64,000 nt of DNA from Bacilli bacterium (lineage in GTDB: Bacteria; Bacillota_I; Bacilli_A; RF39; UBA660), in assembly GCA_017541445.1 (NCBI GenBank), contig JAFXZC010000012.1, positions 62,001-126,000 on the forward strand, read 5' to 3'. The notes beneath the pieces were generated by a model. That model searched no databases. It was not told the DNA's origin and worked only from the letters and a program-made list of their open reading frames with translations. Position numbers and translations under genes: made by a program. Below are positions 54,476 to 61,588 of the stretch, piece after piece; position 1 is the first letter of the stretch, and each line of letters opens with the position of its first letter.

Positions 54476-54833
54476 TCTCTTCATAAATACTATCTATATC
54501 TTTAATATCATTATTCAAACCATAATCAGGAAGTAAATGAATATGGAAATGTTTAACTAATTGACTATCACCATAATTACAACCCATAGTAAATGCTTTA
54601 GCATTAGTAGCTTTCATCAAACCAGGAGTTAATTTCTTAGCAACATTAAATAATTTATCAAGTTCATCATTATCTAACTCAATAAAATCATTAACATGTT
54701 TCTTAGGAATTAATAAAGTATGACCATTTACTTTAGGATTAATATCTAAAAAAGCAAAAACATTATCATCTTCATAAACCTTTTTAGAAGGAATATCTCC
54801 ATTAATTATTTTACAAAAAATACATTCATTCAT
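54456..54833 (-). CDS. HIT-family nucleotide hydrolase, 125 aa
   Basis: CIFCKIINGDIPSKKVYEDD and DINPKVNGHTLLIPKKHV are standard, and the histidine triad is H-F-H-I-H in LVKHFHIHLLPDY. Bacterial HIT proteins (HinT type) hydrolyse AMP-conjugated nucleotides in the cytoplasm. Start at ATG 54833, which follows AGGTGATTTTA. Confidence 0.95.
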   Translation of the reverse strand: MNECIFCKIINGDIPSKKVYEDDNVFAFLDINPKVNGHTLLIPKKHVNDFIELDNDELDKLFNVAKKLTPGLMKATNAKAFTMGCNYGDSQLVKHFHIHLLPDYGLNNDIKDIDSIYEEIKKIEF

Positions 54834-54947
54834 TAAAATCACCTAAGTAAATATTAACAAAAAATAAACAAAATCACAATCCATATTAATTGAAATAGAT
54901 CGCAATATATAATATAATAAAAATAATAATAGAGGGGATAGGATAAG

Positions 54948-56804
54948 ATGAAAAAACTTTTATACTATGTATTATTATTTATTATTATTCTATTAGTACC
55001 AATAGTTAAAGTTAAAGCCTATACAAGACTAAGAACTGATAATCAAAGTCCAATTGTTGGTACACAAATAACTCTAAATTTGGAATTATTCTATGGAGCA
55101 GATGCTGAAATAGCATCTGCATACTATGAAATACAATATGATACATCTCAATTTGAATATGATTCAATTAGATGGAATCAATCAACAGAACAAGTTGATA
55201 TATCAACACCAGGAGTAATAAAAATAAGAAAAAATGATAATGGAGAATATTGGGAACGTGGCGATGTTGCTGTAATAATTATGAATGTTATAGCACCAGG
55301 TAAAAGTACTATAAGTATATTAGCTCCAGAAAGAGCTTATTACAAAAGTGGTAACCCTGTTGAACAAACATTAACACCAATAACTTTTTATATAAAAGAA
55401 CCAAATACAAATAGTAGAATAGGTTCCTTATTCGTAGAAGGATATACTTTAAACCCAACATTTAATTCAAATGTTCATGAATATACATTAAAAGTACCAT
55501 CTGATGTAGAAAGCGTAAATGTAGTAGCAAAACCAGCCAATAAAACACAAACAATAACAGGAGATGGTACTAGAAAACTATTATACGGTGATAATCTAGT
55601 AAAAGTTGTCGTAACAGCTCAAGATGGAACAACTGAAACATATAGAATAATGATTAATAGAGAAGATAGCAGAAGTAGTGATACAGATCTATCAATGCTA
55701 AATGTTACAAATACAGAAATAAGATATGAACAAGGAAAATATGAATATGAGGCAGAAGTACCTAAAAGCGTTGAAAAAATAGTAATATCAGCAAGAGGAA
55801 ACGATCCAAAATCAACAATAACTGGTATGGGAGAAAAACAACTAGAATTTGGAAAAAATGTATTTGAAATAGAAATAGAAACAGCTAGTGGACATAAACA
55901 AAAATATAAATTTACAATAACAAGAAGTACTATTGAATTCCAAAGTTCTAATGTTGGTACAAAATTACAATCATTAACTATAGATGGAAATAAAATAGAT
56001 CTTCAAGAAAAAAATGACTTCAGCTATTTTAATAAAACAGGAGCAAGTGAATTAGAAATAGAAGCTATTACTAGAAGTGTAACAGCAAAAGCAGTAATAA
56101 CCGGTAATAGTCATTTAAAAGAAGGACCCAATACCATAACTATTACAGTAGTAGAAAAAACAGGAGAAAGAGAAGAATTTAAAATACATGTATACAATTT
56201 TATAAATCCTGCTCAAGAAATTAATAGTTTTGATATAAACTTTGATCCAATCAACGAAAATAGGTTTTATTTAGCACCAAAAGATCAAGAAGTAGGAATA
56301 CCACAAACACTAATTAATAGTGTAAAAAAGAATGATTATATATTTAGTTTAGGTTATATAGATGGAACAGAATTACCATATCTAATAAAAATAAATAAAA
56401 AAATACCAGTAAATGAATTAACTGCAAGTATTCAAAAGTTAGAAAACAAAGCATTACCTACATATAATATTAACGTACCAAAAGATCAAGAAGTATCAAT
56501 ATATGTTGGAGATTTATTCCCTGATGGACAAATAATAAGAGTATATACTTATCAAGAAGAAGATAAAATAAGAGAATTATCTCCAGGAACTCAAATAACT
56601 GGTGGATATATAACATTTACAACAGGTGATAATCAATATTATGTCTTAACAGCAGAACAACTTATACAAGTAGAAACAACTATTCAAGATTACATAGAAC
56701 AATACAAAGAAATAATAGCATACTGCTTAGGTGGTATTTTAGCATTAGTAGTAGTACTAAAATTCATACAATACATTAAAATACGAAGTAAAAGAAAATT
56801 ATAA
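54948..56804 (+). CDS. Cohesin/cadherin-like surface protein, 618 aa
   Basis: A signal peptide (1-25) precedes a cohesin-like beta domain (about 27-150: SPIVGTQITLNLELFYG...YEIQYDTSQFEYDS). Then come three cadherin-like beta-sandwich repeats of about 85 residues (155-235, 240-325, 330-415), the first with LFVEGYTLNPTFNSNVHEYTLKVP. A further beta domain and one C-terminal membrane helix (about 592-612) with a basic tail follow. It is probably an adhesion or surface-structure protein, anchored by its C-terminus. Monocistronic: GAGGGGATAGG upstream, terminator downstream. Confidence 0.85.
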   Translation: MKKLLYYVLLFIIILLVPIVKVKAYTRLRTDNQSPIVGTQITLNLELFYGADAEIASAYYEIQYDTSQFEYDSIRWNQSTEQVDISTPGVIKIRKNDNGEYWERGDVAVIIMNVIAPGKSTISILAPERAYYKSGNPVEQTLTPITFYIKEPNTNSRIGSLFVEGYTLNPTFNSNVHEYTLKVPSDVESVNVVAKPANKTQTITGDGTRKLLYGDNLVKVVVTAQDGTTETYRIMINREDSRSSDTDLSMLNVTNTEIRYEQGKYEYEAEVPKSVEKIVISARGNDPKSTITGMGEKQLEFGKNVFEIEIETASGHKQKYKFTITRSTIEFQSSNVGTKLQSLTIDGNKIDLQEKNDFSYFNKTGASELEIEAITRSVTAKAVITGNSHLKEGPNTITITVVEKTGEREEFKIHVYNFINPAQEINSFDINFDPINENRFYLAPKDQEVGIPQTLINSVKKNDYIFSLGYIDGTELPYLIKINKKIPVNELTASIQKLENKALPTYNINVPKDQEVSIYVGDLFPDGQIIRVYTYQEEDKIRELSPGTQITGGYITFTTGDNQYYVLTAEQLIQVETTIQDYIEQYKEIIAYCLGGILALVVVLKFIQYIKIRSKRKL

Positions 56805-56831
56805 AGTCATCAAAATGATGACTTTTTATTT
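56803..56831 (+). terminator. Rho-independent terminator
   Basis: AAAGTCATC-AAAAT-GATGACTTTTTATTT. Confidence 0.85.
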
Positions 56832-56877
56832 ATCTTGTGCTATCATTAGTTCATATTCCAAAAAAGGATGTGTTGTG

Positions 56878-58314
56878 ATGACGATCGATGACATTCTAAA
56901 AGAAATTGAAAAATATAATAAGAAAGAGATACCATTAGTAAAAAGAGCATACGAAATGGCATTATCTGCCCATGAAGGACAATTTAGAGAAAGTGGCGAA
57001 CCATATATTATCCATCCACTTCATGTTTGTATGAATTTAGTTAAATTTCATGCAGATGGTGCATCATTATGTGCAGGTTTATTACACGATGTAGCAGAAG
57101 ATACAAAAATAACAATCAAAGATATAGAAAAAGAATTTGGCTCAGATATAGCTAAATTAGTTGATAGTGTAACAAAATTAAATAATATGCACTTCCCATC
57201 AAAAGACGAAGCAACAAATGCTAATATAAGAAGACTAATAAATAGTTTAAATGATGATGTAAGAACCATAATTATTAAATTATGCGACAGATTACATAAT
57301 ATGCAAACATTACAATATAAAATACCAGAAAAACAAAAAAGATGTGCAGAAGAAACACTTAATATCTTTGTACCATTAGCATATTTTATAGGAGCATTTA
57401 GACTTAAATGCGAACTAGAAGACTTATGCTTATTATATATAGATCCAGAAAACTATCATCTATTAGATGAAACATATAAACATATAGAAGAAGACTATAA
57501 AGCATGTATAGAAAAAGCTCAAATAGAAATAGATAAAAAATTAAAAGAACATAATATTAAATATGAATCTAGAGCCAAAGTAATGAATCTATATCAAATA
57601 TATAGAAAACTAAATAAAGGTTATAAAACTAATAATATACATGATTTAGTAAATTTAAAAATAATAGTAAATACAAAAGAAGAATGCTATCAAGTATTAG
57701 GACTTATTCATGAGTTATATACACCAATGAATGCAAAGTTTAAAGATTATATAGCATGTCCTAAAACAAATATGTATAAATCAATACATACAACAGTATT
57801 TGCACCAAATGATCATATCTTACAAATCCAAATAAAAACTAAAGAAATGGACGAAATAAATACCTTTGGTTTAGCAGCTTATTGGCAACAATTAAGAGGC
57901 AAAGGTAAAGAAAAAATGCAAACAGAATTAAAAATTAATTACCAATTCTTTAATACATTAAGAGGATTAAATGATGTAATAGAAAATGATAAAGACTTTA
58001 TAGAAAAAGTAAAACAAGAAATATTTACAAGTAATATCTATGTATATACCTTAGGTGGAGATATAGTAGAATTACCATCATACTCAACAGTAATTGATTT
58101 CGCCTATAAAATACATACAGAAATGGGTAACCATTTATATAAAGCATATGTAAATGGAAAAGAAGTAAAATTAACCCATATATTAAAAAATAAAGATCGA
58201 ATAATGATTATTCAAAAAGAAACATCTCATCCACATGAAACATGGTTAAAACATGTAACAACACAACAAGCTAAAAGATATATAACAAAATATTTAAATA
58301 AAAAAGACTACTAA
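56878..58314 (+). CDS. RelA/SpoT-family (p)ppGpp hydrolase, synthetase probably inactive, 478 aa
   Basis: The HD hydrolase domain (about 1-180) is intact: YIIHPLHV, GLLHDVAEDT and KLCDRLHNMQTL. A synthetase-like domain follows (about 220-325) with SRAKVMNLYQIYRK, IHDLVNLKI and MYKSIHTTV, but the position of the essential Glu (EVQIRT in Rel enzymes) is Gln316 in LQIQIKT, and AAHW is AAYW. A TGS domain (about 380-440) follows. The C-terminal ACT/zinc-finger part is absent; usual Rel length is about 735. It may therefore only degrade (p)ppGpp, like a SpoT-type hydrolase. ATG 56878 follows AAAAGGATG; the frame is open upstream. Confidence 0.85.
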   Translation: MTIDDILKEIEKYNKKEIPLVKRAYEMALSAHEGQFRESGEPYIIHPLHVCMNLVKFHADGASLCAGLLHDVAEDTKITIKDIEKEFGSDIAKLVDSVTKLNNMHFPSKDEATNANIRRLINSLNDDVRTIIIKLCDRLHNMQTLQYKIPEKQKRCAEETLNIFVPLAYFIGAFRLKCELEDLCLLYIDPENYHLLDETYKHIEEDYKACIEKAQIEIDKKLKEHNIKYESRAKVMNLYQIYRKLNKGYKTNNIHDLVNLKIIVNTKEECYQVLGLIHELYTPMNAKFKDYIACPKTNMYKSIHTTVFAPNDHILQIQIKTKEMDEINTFGLAAYWQQLRGKGKEKMQTELKINYQFFNTLRGLNDVIENDKDFIEKVKQEIFTSNIYVYTLGGDIVELPSYSTVIDFAYKIHTEMGNHLYKAYVNGKEVKLTHILKNKDRIMIIQKETSHPHETWLKHVTTQQAKRYITKYLNKKDY

Positions 58315-58358
58315 AAACGAATAAACTATTGTATAATTATAATAGAAGGTGAAATATA

Positions 58359-58916
58359 ATGGATGAAATGAGTAAAAATCGTACAGGATTAATCAGATCT
58401 ATTCTTGTATTAACAATATGTATTATAAGTTGTACAATCTTTTTAGCTAATCATAAAGCACAAATAAAATTAGAAGGAAATAAAGACGAAACAGAAATTT
58501 TAGATCCAACAAATACTAATGCAATTGAAGGTATGCCAGAAGAAAATGGTGTAGATAGAAGTACAATTACATTAGAAAGTGTAAACGATATGTTCCGTGT
58601 AGCATCTGAAGTATTTACAGAAGAAGATAATTTAAGAACATTATCAATTCAAAATGTTACTATTCTAGGATATTTATCAGGAAACCCAACAGAAAAATTA
58701 GGAAGAATAGAAGGTATATATACTTGTAAAGATGATACAGGAGAATGTGTATTAGCAGTTGAAAAAAGAAAACTTAGTAATGGTACATATAAATTCTCAA
58801 TGCCAGCAGTATTTACCTTAAATAGAAATAGTAATAATTATTACATATCATTATTAAATGATGATCAAATGGCAAAAAATCCCGCATTTAGAACAGATTA
58901 TCATGTTGTAGAATAA
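58359..58916 (+). CDS. Membrane-anchored hypothetical protein, 185 aa
   Basis: One hydrophobic segment (residues 11-30, IRSILVLTICIISCTIFLA) acts as a signal anchor, and the C-terminal domain faces outward. It is acidic, with a Cys pair in IYTCKDDTGECVLAVEK that could form a disulfide and a beta-rich end (FSMPAVFTLNRNSNNYYISLL). No family recognised. It begins 44 bases after rel with GAAGGTGAAAT upstream and ends at a terminator just before the rpsP promoter. Confidence 0.75.
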   Translation: MDEMSKNRTGLIRSILVLTICIISCTIFLANHKAQIKLEGNKDETEILDPTNTNAIEGMPEENGVDRSTITLESVNDMFRVASEVFTEEDNLRTLSIQNVTILGYLSGNPTEKLGRIEGIYTCKDDTGECVLAVEKRKLSNGTYKFSMPAVFTLNRNSNNYYISLLNDDQMAKNPAFRTDYHVVE

Positions 58917-58938
58917 AGAACGTTAAGTTCTTTTTTTG
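58914..58938 (+). terminator. Rho-independent terminator
   Basis: AAAGAAC-GTTAA-GTTCTTT followed by TTTT. Confidence 0.85.
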
Positions 58939-58952
58939 TTAACTAATTTTGG

Positions 58953-58981
58953 TTGACACCATAATAATAATATGATATATT
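58953..58981 (+). promoter_or_regulatory. Promoter of rpsP
   Basis: TTGACA, 17-base spacer, TATATT: a consensus -35 and a near-consensus -10, directly after the preceding terminator. Confidence 0.8.
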
Positions 58982-59011
58982 AATCATGCTTAAATGAAGG
59001 AGGGAATATAT

Positions 59012-59293
59012 ATGGCAGTAAAATTAAGATTAAAAAGAGGCGGAGCTAAACAAAGACCATTCTATAGAATCGTAGCTACAGATTCAAGAAATCCTAGAGA
59101 TGGAAGATTTATAGAAGTAATCGGTACTTATAATCCAGTTCCAGCAAACTATGAATTAAAAGTAGATGAAGAAAAAGCATTATATTGGTTAAATAATGGT
59201 GCACAACCAACTGATACAGTAAAAAGTTTATTAACTACAAAAGGAATTATTAAAAAATATACTGAATCAAAAACTAAGAAAGCAGGTAAATAA
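59012..59293 (+). CDS. rpsP: Ribosomal protein S16, 93 aa
   Basis: [33 protein letters not shown] and IGTYNP are diagnostic for S16 of the small ribosomal subunit. Start ATG 59012 follows GAAGGAGGGA; an ATG at 58994 lies within that region and is too far upstream. It is followed after 2 bases by khpA, the conserved rpsP-khpA pair. rimM and trmD, which usually follow, are not here. Confidence 0.97.
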   Translation: MAVKLRLKRGGAKQRPFYRIVATDSRNPRDGRFIEVIGTYNPVPANYELKVDEEKALYWLNNGAQPTDTVKSLLTTKGIIKKYTESKTKKAGK

Positions 59294-59295
59294 GA

Positions 59296-59541
59296 ATGGA
59301 ATTAAAAGAATTTACTGAATACTTAGTAAGAAGTATAGCAAAAGAACCAGATATGGTAAGTGTACAACAATTTGGAGGAGAAGAAGATTCTACTATCCTT
59401 GAAATAATTGTACATGAATCAGATATGGGTGCAATTATTGGCCGTAATGGAAAAATGGCATCAGCTATTCGTACATTAGTACAAGCTCATGCTTATGTAT
59501 TAGGTTTAAATAAAGTAAAAATTAATATAGATTCATTCTAA
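59296..59541 (+). CDS. khpA: KH-domain RNA-binding protein KhpA, 81 aa
   Basis: A single KH domain with the GxxG loop IIGRNGKMASAIRTLV and the C-terminal INIDSF. KhpA binds RNA, usually as a dimer with KhpB, and affects cell division and sRNA activity in Gram-positives. It starts two bases after the rpsP stop, and a terminator follows. Confidence 0.93.
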   Translation: MELKEFTEYLVRSIAKEPDMVSVQQFGGEEDSTILEIIVHESDMGAIIGRNGKMASAIRTLVQAHAYVLGLNKVKINIDSF

Positions 59542-59563
59542 GAGGTAATACCTCTTTTTTTTT
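59540..59563 (+). terminator. Rho-independent terminator
   Basis: AAGAGGT-AATA-CCTCTT followed by T, overlapping the khpA stop. Confidence 0.85.
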
Positions 59564-59568
59564 ATTGA

Positions 59569-59606
59569 AAAAAAAGGAAATAAGACATTAACCGCGTATA
59601 TATATA
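59569..59606 (+). repeat. 38-bp direct repeat, copy 1
   Basis: A-rich start, GGAAATAA, ATTAACC and CGTATATATATA match copy 2 at 59832-59869 with about three mismatches. It lies just upstream of the leader peptide and micro-ORF. Confidence 0.75.
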
Positions 59607-59620
59607 ATAGGAGGGTATAT

Positions 59621-59641
59621 ATGAGTGCTATCACTTTCTAA
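59621..59641 (+). CDS. Possible 6-residue leader peptide (MSAITF)
   Basis: ATG at 59621 follows a strong AGGAGGGTATAT and ends at TAA 59641, 17 bases before the start of the 27-residue micro-ORF. Its codons contain AGTGCTATC, which is complementary to GATAGCACT at 59787-59795 downstream. It may couple or control translation of the next frame. Small size makes this tentative. Confidence 0.4.
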   Translation: MSAITF

Positions 59642-59658
59642 TAAAAGGAGGTGATATT

Positions 59659-59742
59659 ATGATAAATAAGAAAGATATATTAATACTTTCTTTATTATAT
59701 ATAATAATACTTCTAATCAAGGTAATATTGTCATATTACTAG
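59659..59742 (+). CDS. 27-residue hydrophobic micro-protein, possible type I toxin
   Basis: ATG 59659 sits behind AAAGGAGGTGATATT, an unusually complete match to the 16S rRNA 3' end. The product is a basic N-terminus (MINKKD) then one hydrophobic helix rich in Ile and Leu with a single Lys, ending in SYY. Size, topology and the strong Shine-Dalgarno resemble small membrane toxins of type I toxin-antitoxin systems. A likely minus-strand RNA overlaps its 3' untranslated region (59744-59808). I cannot match it to a known toxin family. Confidence 0.55.
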   Translation: MINKKDILILSLLYIIILLIKVILSYY

Positions 59743-59743
59743 A

Positions 59744-59808
59744 AATAAAAAAAGCACTCATTAAATAAGTGCAATTCACTAACAGGATAGCACTTATAGT
59801 GCCTTCCT
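59744..59808 (-). ncRNA. Predicted antisense small RNA opposite the micro-ORF 3' region
   Basis: On the minus strand a TGTTATAAT extended -10 (59823-59815) precedes about 65 bases with a hairpin AGGAAGGCACT-ATA-AGTGCTATCCT (59808-59784) and a terminator GCACTTATT...AATGAGTGC followed by T7 (59772-59745). No good -35 is seen. The layout resembles the antitoxin RNA of convergent type I systems. Confidence 0.5.
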
Positions 59809-59831
59809 AAAAACATTATAACATTAGTTTT

Positions 59832-59869
59832 AAAAAAAGGAAATAATTCATTAACCACGTATATATATA
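59832..59869 (+). repeat. 38-bp direct repeat, copy 2
   Basis: Second copy of the 59569 repeat, 263 bases downstream. It is not followed by a micro-ORF; instead the terminator of a second minus-strand RNA lies right beside it. Confidence 0.75.
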
Positions 59870-59870
59870 G

Positions 59871-59955
59871 AAAGAAAAAGACACTTTAATTGGTGTCTAT
59901 AAAAGGTACTAAAAAACGAGGCAAATCATCGTCTTCGACAAAGTACCTCGCTGAT
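59871..59955 (-). ncRNA. Second predicted minus-strand small RNA
   Basis: A promoter (see 59962-59990) is followed by about 85 bases that fold: CGAGG...CCUCG enclosing GUC-GAA-GAC, with an alternative pairing GGUACU...AGUACC. It ends with AGACACC-AATTAA-AGTGTCT and TTTTCTTT (59898-59871), a rho-independent terminator. There is no open frame with a ribosome-binding site, so it is likely a regulatory RNA. Confidence 0.55.
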
Positions 59956-59961
59956 ACGTAG

Positions 59962-59990
59962 AGTATAACATAAAAAAAGACATAATACAA
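59962..59990 (-). promoter_or_regulatory. Promoter of the second small RNA
   Basis: The minus strand reads TTGTAT, 17-base spacer ending in TGT, TATACT, with an extended -10 TG. Confidence 0.65.
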
Positions 59991-60020
59991 ACTAAGACAT
60001 AGGAATTATTTCTTAATTCC

Positions 60021-60049
60021 TTGCTTTAAAGACGTATAAATAGTATAAT
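60021..60049 (+). promoter_or_regulatory. Promoter of uppS
   Basis: TTGCTT, 17-base spacer, TATAAT (60044-60049), about 20 bases before the coding start. Confidence 0.65.
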
Positions 60050-60071
60050 CTAAAAGGAAGGAATGATTAAA

Positions 60072-60800
60072 ATGAACGAGAGAATATATCCGAACCATGT
60101 AGCAATGATCCTTGATGGCAACAGACGTTGGGCCAAAGAAAAAGGATTACCACAACTAAAAGGACATCAAGCTGGATTTGAAAATATAATAGATCTAGCT
60201 CCATATATAGTAGAAAAAGGAGTAAAGGTACTTAGTGTATATGCTTTTTCTACAGAAAACTTTAAAAGAACAGAAGAAGAAGTATCATATTTAATGGATA
60301 TCTTCATGAATATGTTTAGAAAAGAATGTAATAAAATACATAAAGAAAATATAAAAATAGTAGTATCTGGAAGAACAGAACTATTAAGACAAGATGTACA
60401 AGATGCTATTAAATATGTAGAAGATTTAACTAAAAATAATACAAAAGCAATATTTAACGTATGCTTAGCATATGGTGGCCAACAAGAAATAGTAGATGGT
60501 ATTAAAAGAGTAGTTAAAGATGTACAAGATGGAAAATTAAACATTGATGAATTCGATGAAAAAACAATGTATAAATATATGTACAATGAATTACCACCAG
60601 TTGATCTATTAATTAGAACAAGTGGAGAATTAAGATTAAGTAATTACTTACTATATCAAATGAGTTATGCAGAAATGTATTTCCCAAAAGTATATTTCCC
60701 AGCATTTGATAGAAATGAATTTGAAAAAGCAATAGATATATATAACGAAAGAGATAGAAGATTTGGAGGAAATACTAAAGATGAAAAAAAGAGTAATTAG
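60072..60800 (+). CDS. uppS: Isoprenyl (undecaprenyl) diphosphate synthase, 242 aa
   Basis: cis-prenyltransferase motifs are present in order: HVAMILDGNRRWAKEKG (catalytic Asp in DGN), YAFSTENFKR, NVCLAYGGQQE, LLIRTSGELRLSNYLLYQMSYAEMYF and FGG at the end. It makes the C55 lipid carrier for wall synthesis, consistent with VanY in this window. The start at 60072 suits the AAGGAAGGA spacing better than the ATG at 60063. cdsA starts inside its end, so uppS-cdsA-rseP form an operon. Confidence 0.95.
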   Translation: MNERIYPNHVAMILDGNRRWAKEKGLPQLKGHQAGFENIIDLAPYIVEKGVKVLSVYAFSTENFKRTEEEVSYLMDIFMNMFRKECNKIHKENIKIVVSGRTELLRQDVQDAIKYVEDLTKNNTKAIFNVCLAYGGQQEIVDGIKRVVKDVQDGKLNIDEFDEKTMYKYMYNELPPVDLLIRTSGELRLSNYLLYQMSYAEMYFPKVYFPAFDRNEFEKAIDIYNERDRRFGGNTKDEKKSN

Positions 60801-61578
60801 TGCAATAGTAGCATTAGCTATAGCATTACCAATCTTTATATTTGGTGGCTTTTTATGGAAAGTAGCAGCAGCATTATTATCTGCATTAGCATTTAAAGAA
60901 ACAATTAATTTAAAAGAATCACATAATAAATATCCTTTATATATAGTATTATGTGCATATGCATTAATAATATTAATAGTATTAAGTTTTGGTGGAGAAA
61001 TATTTAATGGAATTAACTATATAATATTATCACTAACAGCATTAGTATTATTAACTCCAACTATCTTTGATAAAAGATATACAACAAAAGAAGGATTTTA
61101 TTTATTAGGAACAGTATTATTATTAGGTTTATTCTTTAACTTAATGATAATAGTATATGAAGCAAGTAAATGGTTAGTATTATATTTATTCTTATGTGCA
61201 GCATTAACAGATACATTTGCAATGTTAACAGGAATGCTAATAGGAAAACATAAATTAATACCAGAAGTATCACCTAAAAAGACTGTAGAAGGAAGCATAG
61301 GTGGAACTATAGTAGGAACAGTAGTATGTTCAATCATATATTATAATTTAATAACAAATAATATTAATATAATTGTTCTAGTAGTAATGACACTATTATT
61401 AACAGTAATGGGTCAACTAGGAGACTTATTTTTCAGTAAAATAAAAAGAGAAAATGGAATAAAAGATTTCTCTAATCTAATGCCAGGACATGGTGGAGTA
61501 TTAGATAGATTAGATAGTTTATCATTTATAACATTAACATATTTAGTATTAGAATACTTGATAAAAGTAATATTCTAG
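60781..61578 (+). CDS. cdsA: Phosphatidate cytidylyltransferase, 265 aa
   Basis: Seven to eight membrane segments. The signature SPKKTVEGSIGG, then GDLFFSKIKRENGIKDFSNLMPGHGGVLDRLDSL, is complete. Makes CDP-diacylglycerol from phosphatidic acid and CTP. ATG 60781 lies 20 bases inside uppS behind GGAGGAAATACTAAAG. The adjacent uppS and rseP give the widely conserved order, though dxr is missing between cdsA and rseP. Confidence 0.95.
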   Translation: MKKRVISAIVALAIALPIFIFGGFLWKVAAALLSALAFKETINLKESHNKYPLYIVLCAYALIILIVLSFGGEIFNGINYIILSLTALVLLTPTIFDKRYTTKEGFYLLGTVLLLGLFFNLMIIVYEASKWLVLYLFLCAALTDTFAMLTGMLIGKHKLIPEVSPKKTVEGSIGGTIVGTVVCSIIYYNLITNNINIIVLVVMTLLLTVMGQLGDLFFSKIKRENGIKDFSNLMPGHGGVLDRLDSLSFITLTYLVLEYLIKVIF

Positions 61579-61588
61579 AGGAGAGTAA

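Larger units (their letters stand above)
59565..60071. other. Long intergenic region between khpA and uppS
   Basis: This 500-base stretch, the longest without a sizeable gene, holds two 38-bp direct repeats, a leader peptide, a 27-codon micro-ORF, two minus-strand RNA units and, at 60002-60020, a hairpin GGAATTA-TTTCT-TAATTCC that may end plus-strand transcription before the uppS promoter. Confidence 0.7.

Noticed and set aside
59621..59808. Par/Fst-type direct-repeat pairing between sense and antisense RNA
   Set aside because: The AGTGCTATC elements are inverted, so the minus RNA carries the same sequence as the plus RNA and they could not pair there in trans; only folding within the plus RNA is possible.
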